Positions 14,430-22,861 of a stretch of DNA of 31,921 nt are shown one piece after another. The DNA lies in the NCBI GenBank assembly GCA_002454505.1, contig DKJA01000195.1, forward strand, positions 29,204 through 61,124, read 5' to 3'. The notes beneath the pieces were generated by a model. That model was given only the letters and a program-made list of their open reading frames with translations. It had not been told where the DNA came from and did not search any database. A program made the translations under genes and the position numbers. The DNA is from Oxalobacteraceae bacterium UBA6704. GTDB lineage: Bacteria; Pseudomonadota; Gammaproteobacteria; Burkholderiales; Burkholderiaceae_D. Positions within the stretch are counted from its first letter, which is position 1. Each line of letters starts with the position of its first letter.

Positions 14430-16759
14430 ACCGCCGCCTGCTCGTCGCGCTGCTGGCCGCCCTGTTCGGCCTGCAGCTGTTCGCGCTGCTGCGGGCGCCG
14501 ACGATGTGGCTGCCGAGCTCGATTGCCGTCAAACTCGAACGCGGCGAGGCGGTCACGCTGGCTGGCCCGATGCTGGCCGCGGTGCAGGCGGGCGGCACTC
14601 GCGTGTCGCTGCGGCGCGACGGCACCGGCGCCTGGCTGCTGCGCGCATCCGGCAGCGGATTGCCGCCCTTGCTGCGCAGCGCCGATGGCGACGAGCGCAT
14701 GGGCAGTGCCGCCGTTGCGGGACTGCGCGAATTCCAGGTGGGCGCAACGCGCTTCCGCGTACAACAGGCGGACGGAAAATCGCTGACTTTCACCGATGGC
14801 CACGCCACGTGGCAGTACGACGGCGCCACGCTGTCCCGCGACGGCACGCCGCAGCCGGTGTGTCCCGATGCCCCGCGCCTGCTCGCACTGTGGAACCGAC
14901 TGATGCCGCACGCGCTGACCGTCGCCCGCCCGCTCGTCTTCGGCGGCAATCTGTATTGCGGCAACCGGCTCGGTCTTGCCGCCGTCGATGCCGCCAGCGT
15001 GCAGATACGGCGCGGCGACGATGGCCTGCTGCTGTCGGCCGGCGACGGCGTGTCCGTCTCCGCCAACGGCATGAACCTGCGCGACGACGAGCGCCCGCTG
15101 CGCAACGTGCACGCGCTATCGTTCGGCCGCACGCGTTACGACATCGGCATCGACGGTGCCACGCTGACGCTGCAGCCGGCACGGCGCATCGCGCTGCACG
15201 CGGTACCGGAGACGAAGCTGCCGCCGCAAGTGAGGTGGGACTGGCAGCCGCGCACGCTGTGGCAAGGCAGTCCGCTGGCCTGGGCGCTCGCCGGCGCCGC
15301 CGCGCTGGCACTGCTGGCCGCCACCCGGCTGGCGCCGCCGCCGTCGCGCCGGCGCGGCAATATCCTCGGCCCCGTCACGCACCTGGACGACGAGCGGCGC
15401 CTGCGTTCGCGCCTGCATGTCTTTGGCCGCCTGCTGCGCATCCCCGCCGCCGTGCTGGTGCTGGCTGCCGGGCTGGCTGCATTGCTGCTGCAACGCGCCG
15501 GGCAACCGCCGGCACTGGCCTGTTCGCTGCTGCTGGCCGTCTGCGCCATCGCGACATGGCTGATCGGGCCGGCCCGCGTCCCTGCCGCCAACGCCACGGC
15601 ACTGCTGCTGCTCGGCGCCGGCCTGCTGTGCCAGCTGGACCTGGGCCTGGCCGGCGCCGATACGGAATGGCTGCGCTACTACCAGAAAACGGCGTCGCTG
15701 CTGGCGATCGGCAGCGGCGCGATTGCCTTGTGGCGCCTGGCGCTGCCGGCCGGGCTGGCATCGCAGCGCCGCATCGAATGGCTGCTGGCCGCGGCCGCCG
15801 CCTGCGCGCTGCTGTTCCTCGCGGCGCAGGTGCTGTGGGGCGACGAGACGGGCGTATTCGACATCCAGCCCGTCGAACTGGCGAAGCTCGTGCTGACCTT
15901 GTTGACGGCGCACTGCCTGGCGCTGCGCATGGGCTGGCGCGCCGACCACCGCGAGCAGCCCGGCCATGGCGCCCGCTGGCTGCGGCTGATCGCACCGGCG
16001 CTGCTATTTCTCGCGCTGCTGGGCTGCGCGCTGGTGCAGGTGGACGATTACTCGCCGCTGATCCTGCTGCTGCTGTGGACGGGCGCCATGGCGCTGGCCT
16101 ACGCGGTTGCCGCCCGGCGCTGGCTCGCCGCAGCGGTGCTCGGCTGCGTCGCCTGCACCGGGATTGCAGGCGTCACGGCGCTGCGCGAATCGGGTCCGGA
16201 GCAGCTGGCCGCGCTGCCCGCATCGTTCTACGCCGACCGCTTCCAGGTGTGGCTCGAACCGGGCCGCCATCCGCACACGGGCCAGCAGTTGCAGCAAGGC
16301 GCGGCAGCCATCGCGGCCGGCGGCTGGACCGGCACGGACAACTTGCTTGGCCTGATGGCGCTGGGCCAGCCCGCCGGCAGCGTGATGGCGCTGCCCGCTG
16401 TGCAGGACGACTTCGCGCCATCGTTCCTGCTGCACCGCCACGGCCTGGCCGCCGCGCTGCTGCTGTGGTGCCTGCAGGCCGCACTGGTGGCGGGCCTCGT
16501 CCACGGCGCGGTGCGGTGCGCCCACGCCGGTGCGGCCGCCAAAGGCTTCCGCCAGGCGTGGGTGCTCAGGCTGCAGGCCTTCACGCTGTGCGGCGGCGCC
16601 GCGTTCGTCGGCGGCCACCTGCTGCTGTCGTGGGGAACCAACCTGGCGATCCTGCCCATCATGGGCCAGCCGATGAGTTTCCTGTCCGCCGGCGGCAGCC
16701 ACCTGCTGTTTTTCCTCCTCCCCCTGCTAGGGGTCCACGCCCGTTCAATGCAGGAGTAA
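14426..16759 (+). CDS. SEDS (FtsW/RodA-type) membrane protein with N-terminal extracytoplasmic domain
   Basis: The protein is 777 residues, about twice a normal RodA. After a first membrane helix (about 4-23) comes a region of about 250 residues predicted outside the cytosol, then a second helix (about 284-302), a basic linker (PPPSRRRGNI), and a FtsW/RodA core from about 320 to 775. Core motifs are FDIQPVELAKL (QPVELAK at 481-487), VQVDDYSPLIL with the Asp540/Asp541 pair where SEDS glycosyltransferases have their essential Asp, a periplasmic loop DRFQVWLEPGRHPHTGQQLQ, LPAVQDDFAPSFL, and LPIMGQPMSFLSAGGS (743-758). SEDS proteins polymerise glycan strands from lipid II and normally need a class B PBP; none is encoded here. 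The second half of the extra domain resembles an FHA fold. It overlaps the kinase gene by four bases. Confidence 0.88.
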   Translation: MNRRLLVALLAALFGLQLFALLRAPTMWLPSSIAVKLERGEAVTLAGPMLAAVQAGGTRVSLRRDGTGAWLLRASGSGLPPLLRSADGDERMGSAAVAGLREFQVGATRFRVQQADGKSLTFTDGHATWQYDGATLSRDGTPQPVCPDAPRLLALWNRLMPHALTVARPLVFGGNLYCGNRLGLAAVDAASVQIRRGDDGLLLSAGDGVSVSANGMNLRDDERPLRNVHALSFGRTRYDIGIDGATLTLQPARRIALHAVPETKLPPQVRWDWQPRTLWQGSPLAWALAGAAALALLAATRLAPPPSRRRGNILGPVTHLDDERRLRSRLHVFGRLLRIPAAVLVLAAGLAALLLQRAGQPPALACSLLLAVCAIATWLIGPARVPAANATALLLLGAGLLCQLDLGLAGADTEWLRYYQKTASLLAIGSGAIALWRLALPAGLASQRRIEWLLAAAAACALLFLAAQVLWGDETGVFDIQPVELAKLVLTLLTAHCLALRMGWRADHREQPGHGARWLRLIAPALLFLALLGCALVQVDDYSPLILLLLWTGAMALAYAVAARRWLAAAVLGCVACTGIAGVTALRESGPEQLAALPASFYADRFQVWLEPGRHPHTGQQLQQGAAAIAAGGWTGTDNLLGLMALGQPAGSVMALPAVQDDFAPSFLLHRHGLAAALLLWCLQAALVAGLVHGAVRCAHAGAAAKGFRQAWVLRLQAFTLCGGAAFVGGHLLLSWGTNLAILPIMGQPMSFLSAGGSHLLFFLLPLLGVHARSMQE

Positions 16760-16763
16760 AACC

Positions 16764-18251
16764 ATGCCGACCTATGTCCAACACGAAGTCCTGGGCCGCA
16801 TCCCGGACGTCTTCAATGCCGAGGCGATCTGGCAGGCGCCGGGCTTCGCCCTGTTCTCCCGCCGGCCGCTGCTGCGCGACCTGCTGGAACGCTGCCCGCG
16901 CGAACAGCGCGGCAGTTCTGCCACCCGCTGCTTCTCGCACGTGACGCTGCGCCTGCCGCAGGACGACGTGGACGACGACTACCACCTCACCCGCGGCAAC
17001 CGCGCGCGCGAACTGGTGCAGTCGCTGGCCGCGCTGCACCAGAAGGACTTCGGCGACCTGCTGGGCCCCGACCAGGTGCGCTATCACGTGACGGGCGCCG
17101 ACGACCTCCACGCCGGCGAAATCGAAGTGCGCTTCGGCCACGCCGTCTACCTGCCGGGGCCTGACGAGAAGGTGCTGTTCAACGTCAGCGCCTCCACCGA
17201 TTCGGCGGTATGGAAGCCGGTGTGCCCCGTCTACAGCGAACAGCGGCTGGCACTGCTGGACGAAGGCACGGTGGCCGGCTGGCCGTTCGGCGCGGTGGGC
17301 TCGCTGTTGCTCATCAACGAAGGGCCGGATGCGCCGCCGGTGCTGCAGGTGCGTCCGAAAGACGCTTTCGACTGCCGCTTCGACGACCGCCAGGGCTGCT
17401 ACGTGGTGACAGCGAAGCACAACGTGCAAGGCCAGCGGCTGCTGCTGAAGGTCGCCCGCGTCGGCGTGATTCCTGCGCCGGCCGCGGCGCGCTCGTCGCG
17501 CCCGATTCCGCCGGCCGTCTGGCAGCCGCGCCCGGCCCGCGACGAATCCACCGCGCTGCCGGCCGCCGCGCAACGCGCCGCCTTCCGGCCGGGCGAAAGC
17601 GACGCCACGTTCGCACCCGGCGCCCGTCAACGCATCACGCTGGCCGCGCTGGCGCTGCCGCGGCTGAGCCGGTACCGCAGCACCGGCGCCACGGCGCTGT
17701 CGGTGCCGTTCGACCGCGCGCTGGCCATCGCGGCCGGCGGCGAACCTGCGCTGACATTCGTTGTCGATGCCGACGATGCGCTCCATGCCGTCACGCCGGC
17801 GGGCCGCGAACGCATCGACGCGCCGGCCACCTTCTCGCCGGCGGGCGAGCGCAGCATCCGCGTGCTGGCTGCGCCGCCGCAGCTGGCGGAACGCTACTGC
17901 GCGCTCGTGGCGCTGCCCGTACCGGTCGCATCGCCCGTTACGCAAGGCAGTTTCGGCCGCGGCACCACGGCGCTGGCCAGGCTGCGCGTGCTCGACATGC
18001 CGTCGCTGCTGGGCCGCGACGCGGCGACGGCAGCGGCCAGCCCGGATCGCATCGGCCTGTCGCGCACCGCGTTTGCCTTCGACGCCAGCGCGCAGGGCCT
18101 GTCGATCACGCGGCAATCGGCTACGCAGGCGCTGTATCACCTGGATGCCGAGCTGCGTTTCGTCGCTGCGATCGACGGCGATGCGCCGTTCCTGCTGCCA
18201 CCCGGCCACCATATCGTCGCCGGTCACTACGTGCTGCGCTTCGATGCCTGA
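16764..18251 (+). CDS. FHA-like protein with FhaA-like N-terminal region
   Basis: The product is 495 residues, cytosolic, without membrane segments. The N-terminal third (FALFSRRPLLRDLLERCPRE, then SHVTLRLPQDDVDDDYHLTR, GEIEVRFGHAVYLPG) has the layout of the DUF3662 domain found at the start of actinobacterial FhaA, though the match is loose. A middle part (about 150-240) looks like a beta-rich domain. The linker (about 245-285) is rich in Pro, Ala and Arg. The C-terminal 105 residues resemble a degenerate FHA domain: GSFGRGTTALARL, then IGLSRTAFAFD, LFHL-like strands and LPPGHHIVAGHYVLRF. Phosphopeptide binding is plausible but key residues are not certain. It lies 4 bases after the SEDS gene with an AGGAG ribosome site, so both are made together; it may link the kinase to the membrane protein. 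Confidence 0.7.
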   Translation: MPTYVQHEVLGRIPDVFNAEAIWQAPGFALFSRRPLLRDLLERCPREQRGSSATRCFSHVTLRLPQDDVDDDYHLTRGNRARELVQSLAALHQKDFGDLLGPDQVRYHVTGADDLHAGEIEVRFGHAVYLPGPDEKVLFNVSASTDSAVWKPVCPVYSEQRLALLDEGTVAGWPFGAVGSLLLINEGPDAPPVLQVRPKDAFDCRFDDRQGCYVVTAKHNVQGQRLLLKVARVGVIPAPAAARSSRPIPPAVWQPRPARDESTALPAAAQRAAFRPGESDATFAPGARQRITLAALALPRLSRYRSTGATALSVPFDRALAIAAGGEPALTFVVDADDALHAVTPAGRERIDAPATFSPAGERSIRVLAAPPQLAERYCALVALPVPVASPVTQGSFGRGTTALARLRVLDMPSLLGRDAATAAASPDRIGLSRTAFAFDASAQGLSITRQSATQALYHLDAELRFVAAIDGDAPFLLPPGHHIVAGHYVLRFDA

Positions 18252-18263
18252 CCGGGAGCCGCG

Positions 18264-18734
18264 ATGCTGACCGCTTATCACGGCGCCCCCGCCTATCTCG
18301 CCGCGTTGGTGGCCACGCTGGTCCTCGCGTCCTTTCTCACGCCGCGCAACTGGTGGCGCCGGCCGACGGCGCGCGGCGCGGCCATCCTGGGCGGCGGCAC
18401 ATGGGCCATCGGCGCGCTGCTGCTGTATTTCGTGGCGGTGCCGCCGCCGGCCGATGTGCCCAGCGCCCCCATGACGCTGCCGGATGACGTTCCGGCGCAA
18501 CACATCGCCGTCAACCTGCCGCTGGCCGGCCAGCGTTATCGGGTACATCGTGACCTGAACGTGCGCAGCGCCGCCGGCGTGGGCGCCGGCCGCCAGGACG
18601 TGATCCCGGCCGGCGCGGTCGTCACGCCGACGGGCGAACATCAGGGCGACTGGTGGCAAATCCGCTATGACAGCCGGGCCGGCGCGCAGCTGGGCTGGAC
18701 CAGCAGCCTGTGGCTGCGCAGGACGGGAGAGTAA
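18264..18734 (+). CDS. membrane-anchored bacterial SH3 domain protein
   Basis: The 156-residue product has two hydrophobic segments (about 9-27 and 40-60), then a linker and a C-terminal bacterial SH3 (SH3_3) domain from about residue 90, recognised by YRVHRDLNVRSAAGVG, PAGAVVTPTGEHQGDWWQIR and LGWTSSLWLRR. Such domains usually bind cell-wall peptides or stabilise envelope protein complexes. With two membrane helices, the SH3 domain and N-terminus should be on the same side. Placed just after the SEDS and FHA-like genes (12-base gap, GGGAG ribosome site), it is a candidate wall-sensing subunit of this locus. Confidence 0.85.
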   Translation: MLTAYHGAPAYLAALVATLVLASFLTPRNWWRRPTARGAAILGGGTWAIGALLLYFVAVPPPADVPSAPMTLPDDVPAQHIAVNLPLAGQRYRVHRDLNVRSAAGVGAGRQDVIPAGAVVTPTGEHQGDWWQIRYDSRAGAQLGWTSSLWLRRTGE

Positions 18735-18831
18735 TAGGACAAGATTGATCAATGATTACGTTTGTGTCGGAGCAGCGCGGAAAGCCTTTGAATACGGGCT
18801 GAAAAGCCATGCTGTTCAGCCTAACGGCAGG

Positions 18832-18861
18832 TTGCCAAGGACCAGTAAAAGCGCGTAAAGT
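18832..18861 (+). promoter_or_regulatory. possible sigma70 promoter for FHA gene
   Basis: TTGCCA (18832-18837) and TAAAGT (18856-18861) are separated by 18 bases, about 26 bases before the ATG at 18888. The 153-base gap after the SH3 gene makes a separate start of transcription reasonable. Confidence 0.32.
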
Positions 18862-18887
18862 TTCGCTTGTCTAGCCCCTGGCCTCCC

Positions 18888-20435
18888 ATGAACACTTGCC
18901 GTAACCTCGATCACCCGCACTGCACCTTCTGGGTCGCGCCGGGCCAGCACGTCTGCGAAGGCGGCCACGGCCAGCCCGCCGCCGAACTGCCGGCCGCCAT
19001 CCCGGTCGAGAGCGCGGCGGCTTCGAGCTACGAGCTGCTGGCCGCCGTCCGCAATGGCCGTCCAAACGGCGGCGCGCCGCAGGCAGCGGTGCAGGCGGGT
19101 CCAGCCGGCCACTACGCCACGCCGATGCGCGTGCGCCCGCAGCTGCACATCAGCGGCTTCGATCCCCGCGCCGCCGGCGGCCGCCAAACGCTGAAAGTGG
19201 AACTGCGCGGCATGCCGGACAACGTGGCGCCGCAGCTGGCGGTCCGCCTCAGCTCCGAACTGATCCCCGCCGGTGCCGCGCAGCAGAAATTCGTCCGCTG
19301 CGTGGAAGGCGACTGGCGCCCCGTGTTTGCCGAGTTCTCGTCGCGCGACCGCGAGCATGGCCAGTACCAGATCCATACCGAAGTGACCAGCCAGCAGGCC
19401 GGCCAGCCGGCCCGCAAATGGGAATGCACCTTCGTCATCCTCGTGCCGCGCCTCGATGCGACGCTGACGGAAATCCACCGCATCTTCCTGTCCACGCACA
19501 AGAATGTGCGCGTGATGGCGGACGACGCGTCGATCGCCCGCGTGTCCGGCCAGGGCGGCGACAGCATGGACATCGACGTCACCGCCCGCAATGCCGGCAT
19601 CGCCCACGTGGACCTGGGCGCGCCGCAAGGCAAGGTGGACCTGGGTTTCACGACGATCGCGTGGGACGAGGACCTGATCGAAGTGGACGTGCCGCACGCC
19701 GGCCCGGCCCACCCGCACCCGAGCCGCCAGGCCTGCTTCGTCAACGCGGCACCGGAGAGCGGCGCGCAACGCCACATCCGCCTGTTCGCGCTCGACGAAT
19801 GCGTGTTCGGCAGGATGGAGATCGTCGATCCCGAGGCGGATGCGCTGCTGAACCACTACGGCCCGGACGGCCTGGACACGAACGGCCTGACGCGCCGCCT
19901 GTCCGGCCGCCACGCGGTGATCCGCCGCGGCACGCATGGCTTTGAAATCGAGGACGTGTCCCGCTATGGCCTGCTGCTGGACGGCGTCTGGCCCGGCAAG
20001 CACAAACCCGTGGCGCTGCGCCTGGGCATGCGCATCGAACTGTCGGCCAGCATCAAGGGCATCGTCGTGATGGAAGTGACCGGGTTGATGCCGCACGGCG
20101 TGATCCTGCACCGCATCGACGAAGGCGCCCGCGCCGAATGCTTCGTCGTGCTGGCGCCGGACACGCATCCCGGCTACCCGCTGCGCCGCATGCAGGCCGC
20201 GCCGAACGCCGCCGCGCTGCCGCTGCTGTTCCACCACGACGGCGGCTTCTGGCACCTGGATGCCGTGACAGGCAAGGAAACGGCGCTGTCGCCGCAGGCC
20301 CCGCTCGATAAGCTGAGCCGAATGGCGCCGCACACGCGCTTTGCCGGCGAGCCTTATCCGGAAAGCTGGATCATCCGCACCAGCGGCGTCGCGCAGGAGA
20401 CGCTGGCGGCTGGGGATGAGATGCACACGGCGTAG
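18888..20435 (+). CDS. FHA-domain protein with N-terminal Cys/His cluster
   Basis: The product is 515 residues. It begins with a small Cys/His cluster (CRNLDHPHCTFWVAPGQHVC then EGGH), suggestive of a zinc knuckle. The middle (about 85-290) is beta-rich and not recognised. An FHA domain spans about 295-395: FGR at 307-309, LSGRHAVI (338-345) and EIEDVSRYGLLLDGVW hold the Arg, Ser-Gly-Arg-His and core strand residues used to bind phospho-threonine. The last 120 residues are not assigned. No membrane segment is seen. It probably reads phosphorylation by the kinase at 13437 or the one at 24407. Start at 18888 is preferred to an upstream TTG at 18867; neither has a strong ribosome site. Its stop is 17 bases from the convergent pirin stop. 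Confidence 0.82.
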   Translation: MNTCRNLDHPHCTFWVAPGQHVCEGGHGQPAAELPAAIPVESAAASSYELLAAVRNGRPNGGAPQAAVQAGPAGHYATPMRVRPQLHISGFDPRAAGGRQTLKVELRGMPDNVAPQLAVRLSSELIPAGAAQQKFVRCVEGDWRPVFAEFSSRDREHGQYQIHTEVTSQQAGQPARKWECTFVILVPRLDATLTEIHRIFLSTHKNVRVMADDASIARVSGQGGDSMDIDVTARNAGIAHVDLGAPQGKVDLGFTTIAWDEDLIEVDVPHAGPAHPHPSRQACFVNAAPESGAQRHIRLFALDECVFGRMEIVDPEADALLNHYGPDGLDTNGLTRRLSGRHAVIRRGTHGFEIEDVSRYGLLLDGVWPGKHKPVALRLGMRIELSASIKGIVVMEVTGLMPHGVILHRIDEGARAECFVVLAPDTHPGYPLRRMQAAPNAAALPLLFHHDGGFWHLDAVTGKETALSPQAPLDKLSRMAPHTRFAGEPYPESWIIRTSGVAQETLAAGDEMHTA

Positions 20436-20437
20436 GC

Positions 20438-20450
20438 GGGGACTCTCCCC
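20438..20450. repeat. single degenerate copy of GGGGACTGTCCCC repeat
   Basis: GGGGACTCTCCCC differs by one base from the unit that forms the clusters at 4875 and 10507. It lies between the stop codons of the FHA and pirin genes, again a convergent junction. Confidence 0.55.
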
Positions 20451-20452
20451 GA

Positions 20453-21346
20453 CTACAAATACGTCCCCTGCGGCTTCGGCCGGTTCGGCAGCGGAATCCG
20501 CTCCGACTCGCCGGGCACCTGCGGGAACCGGTTTGCCTCCCAGTCCTCGGCCGCCTGCGCCAGCCGCTCCTTCGACGACGACACGAAATTCCAGAACAGG
20601 AAACGGTGGCCGTCGAGCGGCTCGCCGCCGATGACGACAAAGCGCGCGCCGTCGGCGGCGCTCACCCGCTGCGCCCCCGCCGTATCGAGCAGCGCCATCG
20701 TGTTCGGCGCCACCGCCACGCCGTCGATCTCGATATCGCCCTGCACGGGATAGATCGCCGCTTCGGCCGGCAGCCCGGCCAGCGCCAGCTCCTGGCCCGG
20801 CTGCAGCACCACGTCAAGGTAAAGCGTCTGCATATACGTCGGCACCGGCGACGTCTGCCCGAACGCCGTGCCGATCAGCACGCGCACGGCAGCGCCTTCC
20901 ACCGTCAGCTCGGGAATCTCGCTGGCGGGCGTGTGGGAGAAATTCGGCTCGTCTTCCTCATGTGCCTTCGGCAGCGCCGCCCACAGCTGCAGGCCGTGCG
21001 TGCGGTGCGGCTGGCCTTTCAGGTCGAACGGCGTGCGCTCCGAATGGACGATGCCGCGGCCGGCCGTCATCCAGTTGATCGCACCTGGTTCGATGCGCTG
21101 GTAGGTGCCGATGCTGTCGCGGTGGTCCATCGCACCCTCGAACAGGTATGTGACGGTGGCCAGACCGATATGCGGATGCGGGCGCACGTCGTGGTCGGCA
21201 TCGAGGGGCACGTCCAGCGGGCCGAAATGATCGAAGAAGATGAACGGGCCGACGGCCTGCTTGATCGCGGACGGCAGATAACGCCGCACGACAAAGCCGC
21301 CGCCCAGGTCGCGGTCGTGGCCCTTGATGCTGTTTGCGATGGTCAT
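20453..21346 (-). CDS. pirin family protein
   Basis: The product is 297 residues, bicupin fold. The metal-binding residues of pirins are visible in RPHPHIGLATVTYLFEG (two His) and GIVHSERTP (His and Glu). Pirins are iron-containing cytosolic proteins; some have quercetin 2,3-dioxygenase activity and others act as redox-dependent regulators, and the role here cannot be told. It begins 4 bases after the OsmC stop, so the two form an operon. This pair is commonly seen together in proteobacteria and suggests a redox-stress role. Confidence 0.93.
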   Translation of the reverse strand: MTIANSIKGHDRDLGGGFVVRRYLPSAIKQAVGPFIFFDHFGPLDVPLDADHDVRPHPHIGLATVTYLFEGAMDHRDSIGTYQRIEPGAINWMTAGRGIVHSERTPFDLKGQPHRTHGLQLWAALPKAHEEDEPNFSHTPASEIPELTVEGAAVRVLIGTAFGQTSPVPTYMQTLYLDVVLQPGQELALAGLPAEAAIYPVQGDIEIDGVAVAPNTMALLDTAGAQRVSAADGARFVVIGGEPLDGHRFLFWNFVSSSKERLAQAAEDWEANRFPQVPGESERIPLPNRPKPQGTYL

Positions 21347-21350
21347 GATG

Positions 21351-21749
21351 TTACCCCAATACTGTGGTTACTTCGGTCGTCACGGACGTCATCAGCTTGT
21401 GCACCGGGCACTTCTCCGCCACGGCCAGCAGTTCGGCGCGCTGCGCCTCGGACAGGTCGCCCGTGAAATGCAGCGTCACGGCCAGGCGGTACACGCCCTT
21501 GCGCTCTTCGCTGTCATCGCGCTGCGTGCTCACCTGGATGTCCTCGACGGGAATATTCTTCCGCTTCGCATACCACAGCACCGTCAGCGCCTTGCACGAC
21601 GACAGCGCCGCATCGTACAGATCATGCGGCGACGGCCCCGCATCGGCACCGCCCTCCTCGACCGACACGTCGGCAGGAATCAGGTGGTTGCGCACATGGA
21701 CGATGTGGCGCATCGGTTGGGACTGGTCGCGGTGAACGGTGATCGGCAT
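21351..21749 (-). CDS. OsmC family peroxide-reducing protein
   Basis: The 132-residue product has the OsmC/Ohr layout: PSPHDLYDAALSSCKALTVL with the first Cys and AEKCPVHKLM with the second. Family members reduce peroxides with a Cys pair, and some are osmotically inducible. The start at 21749 (MPITVHRDQS) is chosen because an AAGGAATGCC ribosome site lies just upstream; the frame stays open to 21869 without a good start. It is the first gene of the OsmC-pirin operon. Confidence 0.9.
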   Translation of the reverse strand: MPITVHRDQSQPMRHIVHVRNHLIPADVSVEEGGADAGPSPHDLYDAALSSCKALTVLWYAKRKNIPVEDIQVSTQRDDSEERKGVYRLAVTLHFTGDLSEAQRAELLAVAEKCPVHKLMTSVTTEVTTVLG

Positions 21750-21992
21750 GGCATTCCTTGATTTAAGATGAACCTTGGCGGAATGTACACTGTTTATGGC
21801 GGGTTCGGCTACTAGCGAAAAGGGAGATGCTGACTTGCGGAAAGCGACCGTTTGCCGACGCAGCTGCACATGCGCCGCACTTAGCCACGAACAAATATCG
21901 CACCCTTAGCTACGGAAAACAAGGCGCTCGCTGCCAGGCTCCAGCAATGGGCGTAGAGGATATACCACGAGGTTGACAGCGTGATGGAATGC

Positions 21993-22553
21993 CTACAGAA
22001 TTTTAATTATTGCATCGGAAAACTCATCAGACAGACTTTGCCTAATTTTTCTGAATTTTATTAATTTTTCATTCTGCAACTTAAGAAGATTAAGCAAATC
22101 AATATTCATTGGAAGAGAGCTTTCTTCGACGGATAAAAAGAAATTCTCAAGTTCCAAAATTTTATTTCCCTCGAGTAGTTCATTTTGCGTTAAAAAAATC
22201 CCAAACTCGAGGTTCTCAAAAATAGCCCGGTCTGTCATATTACACGAACCAATATAAACACCGAACCCTTTCCACCAAATAACTTTTGCGTGCAGGTACT
22301 CAATAACACCCGAAAACCTGATAGCTTCTGAAGCAAATCGTTCCATAATTCTGGTATCAAACGGGACGCTCCAATCCACTCTAACAAAAATTCTTGCTGC
22401 TTTTCGCGATTGTTCCAATAAACCGAAGAAATCTTCGCTAGCTATTCCCTCCATAGCGTAAGGAATACAGGCGACTAAATCAGTGCACTTCTCCATTGCC
22501 TCAAGATGAAGTACCAAATAATCTTTTACAAGTGCGGAGCCGCCCACCATCAT
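21993..22553 (-). CDS. one-HKD phospholipase-D-like protein, probable nuclease
   Basis: The product is 186 residues. It has one phospholipase D motif, HAKVIWWKGFGVYIGSCN, with His88, Lys90, Gly102, Ser103 and Asn105 in the canonical spacing; the Asp expected at position 95 is Lys. Proteins of this size with a single motif usually dimerise to build the active site and often act as nucleases (Nuc and BfiI type). A role in cleaving DNA or RNA is the best guess; a lipid substrate is not excluded. It is the last gene of the island operon and overlaps the 103-residue gene by four bases (ATGA). No signal peptide is visible, so it should act in the cytosol. Confidence 0.78.
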   Translation of the reverse strand: MMVGGSALVKDYLVLHLEAMEKCTDLVACIPYAMEGIASEDFFGLLEQSRKAARIFVRVDWSVPFDTRIMERFASEAIRFSGVIEYLHAKVIWWKGFGVYIGSCNMTDRAIFENLEFGIFLTQNELLEGNKILELENFFLSVEESSLPMNIDLLNLLKLQNEKLIKFRKIRQSLSDEFSDAIIKIL

Positions 22554-22861
22554 GACGAGAAAATGTCAGATAACTGAGAAACCAACTTTTCAACATCAAT
22601 TAAGTCAGCTTCATCTGAAAAGACGATTCGACTAGTATCAGCCTCCACCTTAAGACCCGCAGATATTTGCAAGAGTTTTTTTGATAACTCTTGAATATAG
22701 GTAAAATCATAATCGCCATCAACACATCTGTTCGCCCACTGAGATATTGCTACAGATGTTAGTCCGTGTAGGCGATAATCACCTATATTTTTATTTACCA
22801 CAGATATCACGCTTCTCTCAATTTGCACGCGGCGTCGAAAGGAATCGGACCTAGATGCCAT
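22550..22861 (-). CDS. unknown 103-residue protein of island operon
   Basis: I do not recognise this protein. It is small, mixed in charge, with a basic start (MASRSDSFRRRVQIERSVIS), a central segment (GLTSVAISQWANRC) that could be helical, and an acidic C-terminus (EADLIDVEKLVSQLSDIFSS). There is no signal peptide or membrane segment. It has the best ribosome site in the operon (AAGGAGGAAAT) and overlaps both neighbours, by 11 bases with the nucleotidyltransferase and by 4 with the PLD-like gene. Its position between two enzymes suggests a regulator, adaptor or antitoxin-like partner, which is inference only. Confidence 0.65.
   Translation of the reverse strand: MASRSDSFRRRVQIERSVISVVNKNIGDYRLHGLTSVAISQWANRCVDGDYDFTYIQELSKKLLQISAGLKVEADTSRIVFSDEADLIDVEKLVSQLSDIFSS

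Noticed and set aside
18867..18887. TTG start for the FHA gene
   Set aside because: It adds only seven residues without a ribosome site, and the Cys/His cluster begins right after the ATG at 18888.
21754..21789. Promoter TGTACA-17-TTAAAT before the OsmC gene
   Set aside because: The predicted start of transcription would fall inside the ribosome site, leaving almost no leader.
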